A DNA stretch of 64,000 nt from Chitinophaga pinensis (GTDB lineage: Bacteria > Bacteroidota > Bacteroidia > Chitinophagales > Chitinophagaceae), in the NCBI GenBank assembly GCA_943333125.1, contig CALQSB010000003.1:55579-119578 (forward strand), written 5' to 3'. The notes beneath the pieces are model-generated. The model had not been told where the DNA came from. It did no database searches and saw only the letters and a program-made list of their open reading frames with translations. Made by a program: the position numbers and the translations under genes. Positions within the stretch are counted from its first letter, which is position 1. Every line of letters begins with the position of its first letter. Of this stretch, positions 8,890-16,348 are shown piece after piece.

Positions 8890-9450
8890 TTAAACAGCCA
8901 TGATTTCTTTTTCCTTTGCAACAAGATGTTTTTCTACCAAAACAATAAATTTATCAGTAGTGTCCTGAGTTTCTTTTTCAGCATCTTTACACTCATCTTC
9001 GCTCAGTCCGTCTTTTTGTAATTTTTTTATTTGTTCAATTGCATCTCTTCTAATATTTCGGATAGAAACTTTTGCATTTTCTCCTTCTCCATTACATCTC
9101 TTCACTAATTCTTTTCTTCTTTCTTCAGTTAATGGAGGTAAAAATAGTCTGATATTGGTTCCGTCATTTTGTGGCGTGATTCCAATATTAGCGGCCATGA
9201 TTCCTTTTTCAATGGCTTGCAACATCGTTTTTTCCCATGGCTGTACAGAAATAGTACGCGCATCAAGTATGGTTACATTAGCAACCTGATTTAATAAAGT
9301 TGGACTTCCATAATAGTCTACCATTATTCCATCAAGCATGGAAGGACTTGCTTTACCTGCTCTTATTTTTGTAAGTTCAGATTCCAAATGGTTAATCGCT
9401 TTTGACATTGTTGCTGAATTCTCTGTCAGTATATTATTTAAATCGGACAT
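8890..9450 (-). CDS. frr: Ribosome recycling factor
   Basis: A 186-residue factor that, with EF-G, splits post-termination ribosomes. The family pattern is complete: SKAINHLESELTKIRAGKASPSMLDGIMVDYYG at the N-terminus (helix 1 plus domain II entry), the central LNQVANVTILDARTISVQPWEK, and the C-terminal helices with TEERRKELVKR and a lysine/glutamate-rich helix. The start is set at the ATG at 9450 (MSDLNNIL), because the upstream in-frame start would overlap a promoter -7 element at 9469-9476. The length of about 186 matches the family. Upstream is the WecA/TagO-type gene on the same strand, 87 bases away. Confidence 0.96.
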   Translation of the reverse strand: MSDLNNILTENSATMSKAINHLESELTKIRAGKASPSMLDGIMVDYYGSPTLLNQVANVTILDARTISVQPWEKTMLQAIEKGIMAANIGITPQNDGTNIRLFLPPLTEERRKELVKRCNGEGENAKVSIRNIRRDAIEQIKKLQKDGLSEDECKDAEKETQDTTDKFIVLVEKHLVAKEKEIMAV

Positions 9451-9468
9451 AAATTTTGTATTATGGGG

Positions 9469-9476
9469 CAAATTTA
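9469..9476 (-). promoter_or_regulatory. TAnnTTTG -7 element of frr
   Basis: Minus-strand sequence TAAATTTG matches the Bacteroidota -7 consensus exactly and lies about 19 bases before the chosen frr ATG. No convincing -33 TTG at the usual spacing is visible, so this is a motif-only call. Confidence 0.5.
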
Positions 9477-9537
9477 TTAAAATCTAATGTTAGTTGAATC
9501 AATTTTTATTGATGGGGCGTTAAAGAAATGGGAATTA

Positions 9538-10668
9538 TTATTCTACATCAACTGTTTCTGAAACCAGATTGAGTATCTTATGTGTTTTAAATAATTCTTT
9601 CTCATGAACAGAATCTAAATTAATGCGTTTCTTAATTTTCTTTTGACGAAGATTATAAACAACGCCAATAGCGCCCATTCCGGTAACAAAGAGGATGCCT
9701 AATAAATAAGTAGTTCCGATTTCATGCAAAACAATAGCCATTGCTATGAAAAAAATATTTGCAATCAAACAAATGAATGTGGTGTTTTTGTGCGAGTATC
9801 CAAGATCCAGCAAGAAATGATGAATGTGGTTTCTATCTGGACTAAAAGGAGATCTACGGTTAAAAATTCTCAATCCAAACACACGGAGTGTATCAAAAAG
9901 AGGAATCATTAATATAGCAAAGCCAATTGCCGGAGCCGATTCGAAACTCAATTTTGTACTAGGAAGTGAAGCGATATTAATAAATTTTATAACAAGAATA
10001 GCGTTTATTAATCCAACCAGTAATGAACCGGTATCTCCCATGAAAATCTTAGCAGGAGAGAAATTGTAAATTAAAAAGCTGATTAAACTTCCAGCAAGGG
10101 AAAAAGCCATGACCGCATAAGGAAGCTGACCAATATAAAAGAAATAAGAGCCAAAAACAAGTGTAGTTAATACCCCAAGTGTGCCTGCCAATCCATCTAC
10201 TCCATCAATTAAATTGAAAGAGTTTGTTATGACAATTATAGTAAACATAGATAAAGCGATGCTGGCAACATTTGGTATCATGTATACACCCAAAAAGCCA
10301 TGCATATTAGTTAATTGAACACCACCAAATTTAATCAGAATCCACGCGGCTATTATCTGGCCTGCAAATTTTTTACTAGCAGACAAAATAAGAATATCAT
10401 CTTTAAGTCCAAGGAAGAAAACAACAATTGAAGCAGCGATAAAATATTGAAGTTCAGAGGTTCCGATTTGAGGGGCGCCTAACAATGTAGCAATTACAAA
10501 CCCAGCAAAAATTCCCAATCCTCCTAAAGTAGGGATTACAGCTTTATGAACTTTTCGGTCATCGGGTTCGTCAAACAATTTCTTTTCCTTCGCAACCTGA
10601 ATAATTACAGGGATTGAAAAAAAAGTGATCAGAAAAGACAGGCCTCCACTAAGTAAAATGTTGTCCAT
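9538..10668 (-). CDS. Undecaprenyl-phosphate N-acetylhexosamine-1-phosphate transferase (WecA/TagO type)
   Basis: A 376-residue polytopic membrane enzyme of the MraY/WecA superfamily that transfers a sugar-1-phosphate from a UDP-sugar to undecaprenyl phosphate, starting synthesis of surface polysaccharide. Signature motifs in order: DDRKVHKAVIPTLGG near residue 37, the Mg-binding GLKDD around 86-90, NSFNLIDGVDGLAG around 150, FMGDTGS around 210 and the HIHHFLLDLG loop near 280. About ten or eleven hydrophobic helices are apparent. MraY itself is unlikely, because the NLIDGVDGLAG and HIHH motifs are of WecA/TagO/WbpL type. The exact sugar is unknown. No polysaccharide gene cluster adjoins it in this window. 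Confidence 0.88.
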   Translation of the reverse strand: MDNILLSGGLSFLITFFSIPVIIQVAKEKKLFDEPDDRKVHKAVIPTLGGLGIFAGFVIATLLGAPQIGTSELQYFIAASIVVFFLGLKDDILILSASKKFAGQIIAAWILIKFGGVQLTNMHGFLGVYMIPNVASIALSMFTIIVITNSFNLIDGVDGLAGTLGVLTTLVFGSYFFYIGQLPYAVMAFSLAGSLISFLIYNFSPAKIFMGDTGSLLVGLINAILVIKFINIASLPSTKLSFESAPAIGFAILMIPLFDTLRVFGLRIFNRRSPFSPDRNHIHHFLLDLGYSHKNTTFICLIANIFFIAMAIVLHEIGTTYLLGILFVTGMGAIGVVYNLRQKKIKKRINLDSVHEKELFKTHKILNLVSETVDVE

Positions 10669-10692
10669 GTATGAAAAGTTAATACAATACTA

Positions 10693-10700
10693 CAAATGTA
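10693..10700 (-). promoter_or_regulatory. TAnnTTTG -7 element of the WecA/TagO-type gene
   Basis: Minus-strand TACATTTG lies 25 bases before the ATG. It matches the phylum's -7 consensus; no good -33 element is apparent. It lies in the 247-base divergent intergenic region shared with the transketolase subunit gene. Confidence 0.45.
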
Positions 10701-10865
10701 TCAATAATGTTTTGGATAAAGTACAGATAAGACACAAACCCAAATTTCCAGATACATAGGAATTTCTACAAAAAATGTTAATTATCAATACAATAATAAG
10801 GAATTTATTAAACAATTCTATCGCGGAAGCGTAAAAAAATTCCTTTTATGGACAATTAATTTTTC

Positions 10866-10895
10866 TTTGTGTTTGTTCTTTTTTCAATTAGTTTG
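10866..10895 (+). promoter_or_regulatory. Probable promoter of the transketolase N-terminal subunit gene
   Basis: TTTG at 10866-10869 and TTAGTTTG at 10888-10895 have an 18-base spacing, close to the Bacteroidota -33/-7 arrangement. The -7 deviates at one position from TAnnTTTG. The ATG at 10916 lies 20 bases further on. Confidence 0.45.
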
Positions 10896-10915
10896 CAGCC
10901 AAAATTAAAAATCAG

Positions 10916-11755
10916 ATGGATACTTCAAAACTAAAGGAAACGGCCTCTCAGATTAGAAGAGATATTGTGAGAATGGTGCATGCTGTCCAAAGTGGTCATC
11001 CCGGCGGTTCCCTGGGTTGTGCTGATTTTTTAACTGCATTGTATTTTAGTGAGATGAAACATGACGTTAAGTTTAAAATGGATGGGGTGGGCGAGGATGT
11101 ATTTATCTTGAGTAATGGTCATATTTCTCCGGTTTTTTATAGTTGCCTCGCAAGATCTGGATATTTTCCTGTCGCAGAACTTTCTACTTTCAGAAAAATT
11201 AATAGTCGCTTACAAGGACACCCAACCACTCACGAGCAATTACCGGGAGTTAGAATGTCAAGCGGATCTTTGGGTCAGGGATTGAGTGTTGCTGCCGGAG
11301 TTGCTTTAGCAAAAAAGTTAAACAATGACGACCGAATTGTATATTCTTTGCATGGTGATGGCGAGCTCGACGAAGGTCAAAATTGGGAAGCTATTCTATT
11401 TGCAGCGCACAAAAAAATCGACAATCTGATCATTACCATTGATTATAATGGACAGCAAATTGATGGTCCCACAAACGAAGTACTTGGATTGGGTAGCTTG
11501 AAATCAAAATTTGAGGCCTTCGATTGGCTTGTTACAGAAATGGATGGCAATAATATGGACGAGGTGGTTGCAGGTTTGGCAAAAGCAAGAACTATGCTTG
11601 GAAAAGGCAAGCCTGTTGTTATTCTTATGAAAACGGTAATGGGAAAAGGTATAGACTTCATGGAAGGCACACACGAGTGGCATGGGATAGCGCCTAATGA
11701 TGATCAACTTAAGAAAGCACTTGATCAGTTGCCCGAAACTTTAGGGGATTATTAA
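10916..11755 (+). CDS. Transketolase, N-terminal (thiamine diphosphate-binding) subunit
   Basis: A 279-residue protein corresponding to the first domain of transketolase, which moves two-carbon units between sugar phosphates in the pentose phosphate pathway. Family motifs: SGHPGGSLGCADFL near residue 27, LQGHPT with the conserved histidine, SGSLGQGLSVAAG, and the ThDP/Mg motif GDGELDEGQNWEA followed by the conserved asparagine in DYNGQ. The length matches stand-alone N-terminal subunits of split transketolases. The C-terminal (pyrimidine-binding) subunit, normally the next gene, is not downstream: the following gene is on the opposite strand. The enzyme therefore needs a partner encoded elsewhere. 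The stop lies 4 bases from the end of the convergent permease gene. Confidence 0.92.
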   Translation: MDTSKLKETASQIRRDIVRMVHAVQSGHPGGSLGCADFLTALYFSEMKHDVKFKMDGVGEDVFILSNGHISPVFYSCLARSGYFPVAELSTFRKINSRLQGHPTTHEQLPGVRMSSGSLGQGLSVAAGVALAKKLNNDDRIVYSLHGDGELDEGQNWEAILFAAHKKIDNLIITIDYNGQQIDGPTNEVLGLGSLKSKFEAFDWLVTEMDGNNMDEVVAGLAKARTMLGKGKPVVILMKTVMGKGIDFMEGTHEWHGIAPNDDQLKKALDQLPETLGDY

Positions 11756-11759
11756 TTTT

Positions 11760-12980
11760 TTACTTTAATTCGATTGGTTGGTTGGCCGCTTTTGCAGATG
11801 GCAACCAGGAAGCCAGCAATACTATTGCCATTGCGGTGAAAATAACAATTACAAAATCCTGCACCATAAATTTTACCGGAAAATAATCAATTAAAAAAGA
11901 GCCTCCCTGCAGTTTTATTAATTTAAATTTTACTTGTAAATAACAAATCAACGTAGCAGTAAATACGCCAATTAATGTTCCGATAGAACCTAATAACAAA
12001 CCTTCACTCAGAAAGATTTTTTTGATTTGAATTTTAGTGGCACCCATACTTTGCAATATGGCGATATCTTGTTTTTTTTCAAGCACTAGCATAGTTAATG
12101 CACTGATCATATTGAAAGCAGCAATGATAAGAATTAAAGTAAGCACAGCATAGATGACCCATTTTTCTGTAGCCATAGTGCTGTATAAATTGGCATTTTG
12201 TTGATATCTGTTTTGAACAGAAACAGATATCCCCAATATTTTTTTAATGGCAATTTCTGCGGAAGCAGCTTCTTCGATTTTTTTCAACTTGATTTCTGCA
12301 GCGGTAAATTCATTTTGCTTTAATCCGGTTTGCTGTTTTACAAAATCAATATTGGTAAGGGCATAAGCATTATCAAATTCCTGCTGAATAGAAAATACTC
12401 CGGATGGCGTTACAATTCCTTCGCTCAGAGACTGAAGCGGATCATTATCTGTAACATTTGATTTTGGTAAAATCAGGGCAATGTCTTCCTTTCCATAGGC
12501 ATTGCTTAAAATTATTCCGGAAGCATTTTGAATTCCTGAACCTACAACTAATAATGGCTGGGATGCTGTTCCAAGCTCAAAATTCCCTTTTATCATTTTA
12601 GCAGGAACTCCGGATACTTTTGTGAAATTTTCGTCTACGCCTTTAAGTTGTACAACAGATTGAAAATCTCCATTCTGTAATAATGCTTTTTCTTCTGCGA
12701 TAAAAGAAATACTTTCAATCTGATTAATTTTTTTTAACTGATTAATTTTATCGGGATCCAAAAAAAAAGTTTTACCTGAAACTGGAATTACTTTTAAATC
12801 AGTGTAGAAAGAAGAGTAAAGAGATTTTACGAGGTCTTCAAATCCGTTATAAACACTCATAACCAAAACCTGACAGCAAGTAGCGAAGGCAATAACACCT
12901 GTAGTTACCCAGGCTATTATATTAATAGCATTAGCTGATTTTTTTGCTTTGAAGTAACGCCAGGCAAAGTTTAAATACAT
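11760..12980 (-). CDS. FtsX/LolC-LolE-type ABC transporter permease
   Basis: A 406-residue inner-membrane protein with the MacB/FtsX permease layout: one N-terminal membrane helix (about 22-45), a large periplasmic domain (about 46-265) and three C-terminal helices (about 275-300, 320-350 and 370-390). The FtsX core is visible as ISALTMLVLEKKQDIAILQSMGATKIQIKKIFLSEG (residues about 290-325). In Bacteroidota such proteins are annotated as lipoprotein-releasing LolC/E-like; this function is inferred, and the ATPase partner LolD is not in the window. It lies 13 bases downstream of rbfA on the same strand, so they are probably cotranscribed. Confidence 0.88.
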   Translation of the reverse strand: MYLNFAWRYFKAKKSANAINIIAWVTTGVIAFATCCQVLVMSVYNGFEDLVKSLYSSFYTDLKVIPVSGKTFFLDPDKINQLKKINQIESISFIAEEKALLQNGDFQSVVQLKGVDENFTKVSGVPAKMIKGNFELGTASQPLLVVGSGIQNASGIILSNAYGKEDIALILPKSNVTDNDPLQSLSEGIVTPSGVFSIQQEFDNAYALTNIDFVKQQTGLKQNEFTAAEIKLKKIEEAASAEIAIKKILGISVSVQNRYQQNANLYSTMATEKWVIYAVLTLILIIAAFNMISALTMLVLEKKQDIAILQSMGATKIQIKKIFLSEGLLLGSIGTLIGVFTATLICYLQVKFKLIKLQGGSFLIDYFPVKFMVQDFVIVIFTAMAIVLLASWLPSAKAANQPIELK

Positions 12981-12993
12981 TTAAAGAAAAAGA

Positions 12994-13371
12994 TTATTGT
13001 TTAGGATTGTTTTTATCTTCCTGCGTTTTAATATCATTGAATAATTTTTCAATTTTTTCTACATAATCAAGGGTGTCATCAACATAAAAAGTAAGTTGTG
13101 GCATCGACCTGAGCTGATGTCTTACTCTTGAATTTAGTTCTTTCTTTATCTCATAACTTTTTTCCTGAATAAGGTTCAAGGTATGTTTCGGGTCATTTAC
13201 TTTAAAAAAGCTTAAATAAATTCGGGCGTCAAAAAGATCTGGTGTAATTTTTACCCCTGCTATGGAAACCATTCCTCCATCGAGCATAGTAAGGCCAAAC
13301 CGTTGAAAAATATCATTCAATTCTTTCTCCAAAACAGCAGCTACCTGTTTCTGTCTTTTTCCTTCTATCAT
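12994..13371 (-). CDS. rbfA: 30S ribosome-binding factor A
   Basis: A 125-residue ribosome maturation factor needed for late 16S rRNA 5'-end processing and cold adaptation. The family pattern is present: an N-terminal helix with GKRQKQVAAVLEKEL, the strand segment GMVSIAGVKITPDLFDARIYLSFF, then the KH-fold helix and LRSMPQLTFYVDDTLDYVEKIEKLF near the C-terminus. The length is normal. It is divergent from the ABC exporter gene, with only 55 bases between the two start codons, so both promoters must be compact or overlapping. Confidence 0.94.
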   Translation of the reverse strand: MIEGKRQKQVAAVLEKELNDIFQRFGLTMLDGGMVSIAGVKITPDLFDARIYLSFFKVNDPKHTLNLIQEKSYEIKKELNSRVRHQLRSMPQLTFYVDDTLDYVEKIEKLFNDIKTQEDKNNPKQ

Positions 13372-13426
13372 GAGATTCGTGTTTATTCGTTGTAAAATTA
13401 GTTACTTTGCTGCTACTATTTAAAAA

Positions 13427-15235
13427 ATGAAAAGATATTCAAGGATTTTCAACTACCTAAGTTCCTACAAAACTGCTATTGTAAGGTACCTTATTACCAT
13501 CTTACTTTCTATTATATTCTCAGTTTTGTCTTTAGCCATGCTGTTTCCCTTCCTTCAGCTTTTGTTTGGAGTGAATGCGGTTGGCAGTCCCGCAGTTAAA
13601 AGTAATCTGGTTATGCAATGGATAAATGACTATCTGGCCAATCTGGTTAAAAACGGAGATGCGTTTTTTGCATTGAGCCTGGTTTGTATCATGATCATTG
13701 TGTCGATATTTCTGAAAAATCTATTCCTGTATCTTTCGGCAAGAACGCTGGGTCCGATGAAGAATTCAATTGTAAACAGATTAAGAATTGAGATGTATGA
13801 TAAAATACTCATGCTTCCAATTGGATATTTTACCGAACAGCGGAAAGGAGACATGATGAGCAGGATGACTAATGACATCAATGAGGTGGAAGGCTCTGTA
13901 ATTGGCGCTTTAGAAGGATGGGTAAAAGATCCGCTTGCTATTTTAATTAACCTTTCTGTGTTATTTTATATTAGCCCGAAACTCACGATTTTTATTTTGG
14001 TTTGCCTTCCAATTATGGGATTCGTTATTGGCAAAGTCAGTCGCTCTTTGAAAAAACAATCCATGAGAGTTTCTGAAAAAAGTGGCGAAACCTTTTCTGT
14101 AATCGACGAAACTTTAGGTGGATTAAGAGTAATTAAGGCGTTTAATGTAGAACAAAAACTAAGACATAAATTTTTACAGATTAGTGAAGATTTACTGGAA
14201 GCAAGAAATCAGATTGGATATAAAAGAGATATGGCCTCACCCATGAGCGAACTTATGGGCGTAAGTATTTTTGCCGGTATTCTCTGGTTTGGAGGCAGGC
14301 TCGTTCTATCTCATGAGATTGCCATGAACGGAGCTTTATTTCTTACCTACATGGGCTTGTTCTACAATATTATTGATCCTGCAAAATCTATTTCTTCAGC
14401 ATTCAGTAATATGCAAAAAGGTACAGCGGCGATTACCAGAATTGAAGAGGTCCTTAAGGCTCCAGTAACGGTTGATGAAAACCCCAATGGAATAAAAATA
14501 AATTCGTTCAATCATTCCATTGAATTTCGAAACGTCAGTTTTTTTTATGATGATACGGCAATTCTGAAAAACATAAATCTTAAAATAGAAAAAGGAAAAA
14601 CAATCGCATTGGTAGGAAGTAGTGGAGCAGGTAAGTCTACGTTAGCTGATCTGGTTCCGCGTTTCCATGATCCATCCAGCGGAGAGATTTTTGTTGATGG
14701 CATTAATATTAAAGACTATTCACTTCATTCGTTGAGAGGCTTAATCAGTATTGTTACACAGGAGCCCATTTTATTTAATGATACCATTGCCAATAATATT
14801 GCTTTAGGTATGGACAATCCAAGTACCGAAGCTATTATTGATGCCGCTAAAATTGCCAATGCAGATACATTTATCAGTAAAAAGGATAAGGCTTATGAAA
14901 CCAATATTGGCGACAGAGGTTCCAAACTTAGTGGTGGAGAGCGCCAGCGTATGACCATCGCCAGAGCCGTTTTAAAAAATCCTCCTATTTTAATTTTAGA
15001 TGAAGCCACATCTTCTCTGGATACAGAAAGCGAAAGACTTGTACAGGATGCGATTAACAATTTAATGAATAATCGTACTTCACTGGTTATTGCTCATCGG
15101 TTGAGCACCATTCGACATGCAGATGAAATCATTGTTTTAAACAAAGGAGAAATTGTAGAACGCGGAACGCATGATGATCTTCTTGGACAACAAGGGATTT
15201 ATTATAAGTTGGTTGAGATGCAGGAAGTGAAGTAG
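13427..15235 (+). CDS. MsbA-like ABC exporter (fused permease and ATPase)
   Basis: A 602-residue half-transporter. Residues about 1-320 form the six-helix exporter domain; residues about 350-602 form the ATPase. In the ATPase are Walker A GSSGAGKST, the Q-loop in VTQEPILFND, signature LSGGERQRM, Walker B ILILDEATSSLD and the switch histidine in IAHRLST. Size and sequence style match lipid A/lipid exporters of the MsbA group, so a lipid or glycolipid substrate is the best inference, though multidrug exporters share this architecture. The gene stands alone between a divergent rbfA and a convergent DksA-like gene. A TACTTTG sequence at 13403-13409 resembles a shortened -7 element. Confidence 0.9.
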   Translation: MKRYSRIFNYLSSYKTAIVRYLITILLSIIFSVLSLAMLFPFLQLLFGVNAVGSPAVKSNLVMQWINDYLANLVKNGDAFFALSLVCIMIIVSIFLKNLFLYLSARTLGPMKNSIVNRLRIEMYDKILMLPIGYFTEQRKGDMMSRMTNDINEVEGSVIGALEGWVKDPLAILINLSVLFYISPKLTIFILVCLPIMGFVIGKVSRSLKKQSMRVSEKSGETFSVIDETLGGLRVIKAFNVEQKLRHKFLQISEDLLEARNQIGYKRDMASPMSELMGVSIFAGILWFGGRLVLSHEIAMNGALFLTYMGLFYNIIDPAKSISSAFSNMQKGTAAITRIEEVLKAPVTVDENPNGIKINSFNHSIEFRNVSFFYDDTAILKNINLKIEKGKTIALVGSSGAGKSTLADLVPRFHDPSSGEIFVDGINIKDYSLHSLRGLISIVTQEPILFNDTIANNIALGMDNPSTEAIIDAAKIANADTFISKKDKAYETNIGDRGSKLSGGERQRMTIARAVLKNPPILILDEATSSLDTESERLVQDAINNLMNNRTSLVIAHRLSTIRHADEIIVLNKGEIVERGTHDDLLGQQGIYYKLVEMQEVK

Positions 15236-15286
15236 GGGAGGATAGAGCTGGATAGACTAGATGCTGGATAAGAAATTTCAAACAAA

Positions 15287-15316
15287 AAAGGAGCATAATT
15301 TTCATCATACTCCTTT
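15287..15316 (-). terminator. Intrinsic terminator between ABC exporter and DksA-like gene
   Basis: On the minus strand AAAGGAGTAT (15316-15307) pairs with ATGCTCCTTT (15296-15287), using one G-U pair, around a 10-base loop and followed by T residues. It lies 36 bases after the DksA-like stop and can also stop the convergent exporter transcript. Confidence 0.7.
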
Positions 15317-15351
15317 AATCTATTGAAAACTGAATTTTCTAAATCATCAAA

Positions 15352-16347
15352 TTACTTCACAATTCCCATTTTCGCTTCTATGCTTAACGTTGCATGAGGA
15401 ACTGCTCTTAATCTTGCTTTATCTATTAATTTACCAGTTACTCTGCAAATGCCGTATGTTTTATTTTCAATGCGCATCATTGCTTTTTCAAGATGATCGA
15501 TAAACGTTATCTGACGGCTTGCCATCTGGCTTAATTGCTCACGTTCCATACTCAAACTTCCATCTTCCATAGTCATATATCTGTTTTCACTTTCGTCGCC
15601 ACCGGTGTCATCCTTTCTGGTAATCAGCCCCTGAAGATAGTTTAGTTCTTTCTTGGCAGATTCTACTTTACGAAGAATCAATTCTCTAAATTCAACTAAT
15701 TCTGAATCAGAATATCTTGCCATTGGAGCACCAGGATCATTTTTATATTTATCTAAAACTGATTTTGTAAAATCTGGCTGATAAGTGCGAGAGGTTTTGG
15801 TGTTTATTTTAGGCAATACCACAGGTTTAGCTGTAGGTATTTTGATGTCTTTCGGGTTTTTTACGTTTGCTTTTATGATTGGGTTTGGTTTAATGATTTG
15901 TTTAATAGGGACTGCTTTTACAGGTTCCGCTTTTTTGGAAACTTCTTTAACAGCAGGGATTACTTTTTTTATTTCAATTGCTTTTATTGGAGCAGGAGTT
16001 ACTTTTTTTACTGGTACTATTTTTATCGGAGCAGGAGCGGCTTTCTTAGCTACGGGCTTAATAACCAATTTCTTTGCTGGCTCAGCTTTTTTTACAATGG
16101 CTTTTTTAGGTGCAGGTAATGGCGCAGCCTTTTTTGCAGTAACCACTTTTTTAGCTATTGGCTTTGGTGTTGCTTTTTTTGCAGGAATAACTTTTTTGGC
16201 AACCGGTTTTTTTGGAGCCGGCTTTACTGCTTTTGGAGCAGGTTTCGCACTTTTTTTAGCGGGAACAGATTTTTTAACGGGCTTAACTGCTTTTTTAGCA
16301 GGGGCTACTTTTTTTACAGGCTTTGCTGCTGATTTTTTGGTTGCCAT
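15352..16347 (-). CDS. DksA/TraR-like protein with long lysine-alanine-proline-rich N-terminus and degenerate zinc finger
   Basis: A 331-residue protein in two parts. Residues about 1-180 are a low-complexity tail of Lys-Lys-Ala-Pro repeats like histone H1 tails and likely to bind DNA or RNA. Residues about 205-331 match DksA/TraR: a coiled-coil segment (ELVEFRELILRKVESAKKELNYLQ) and the C-terminal globular part with YGICRVTGKLIDKARLRAVP. In classical DksA four cysteines bind zinc; here only the first remains, the others being replaced by T, S and A (CRVT, TLSIEA). This replacement pattern is, to my knowledge, common in Bacteroidota. RNA polymerase secondary-channel binding is inferred. The start lies 1 base from the ileS stop, so the two genes are almost certainly cotranscribed. 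Confidence 0.85.
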   Translation of the reverse strand: MATKKSAAKPVKKVAPAKKAVKPVKKSVPAKKSAKPAPKAVKPAPKKPVAKKVIPAKKATPKPIAKKVVTAKKAAPLPAPKKAIVKKAEPAKKLVIKPVAKKAAPAPIKIVPVKKVTPAPIKAIEIKKVIPAVKEVSKKAEPVKAVPIKQIIKPNPIIKANVKNPKDIKIPTAKPVVLPKINTKTSRTYQPDFTKSVLDKYKNDPGAPMARYSDSELVEFRELILRKVESAKKELNYLQGLITRKDDTGGDESENRYMTMEDGSLSMEREQLSQMASRQITFIDHLEKAMMRIENKTYGICRVTGKLIDKARLRAVPHATLSIEAKMGIVK

Positions 16348-16348
16348 A

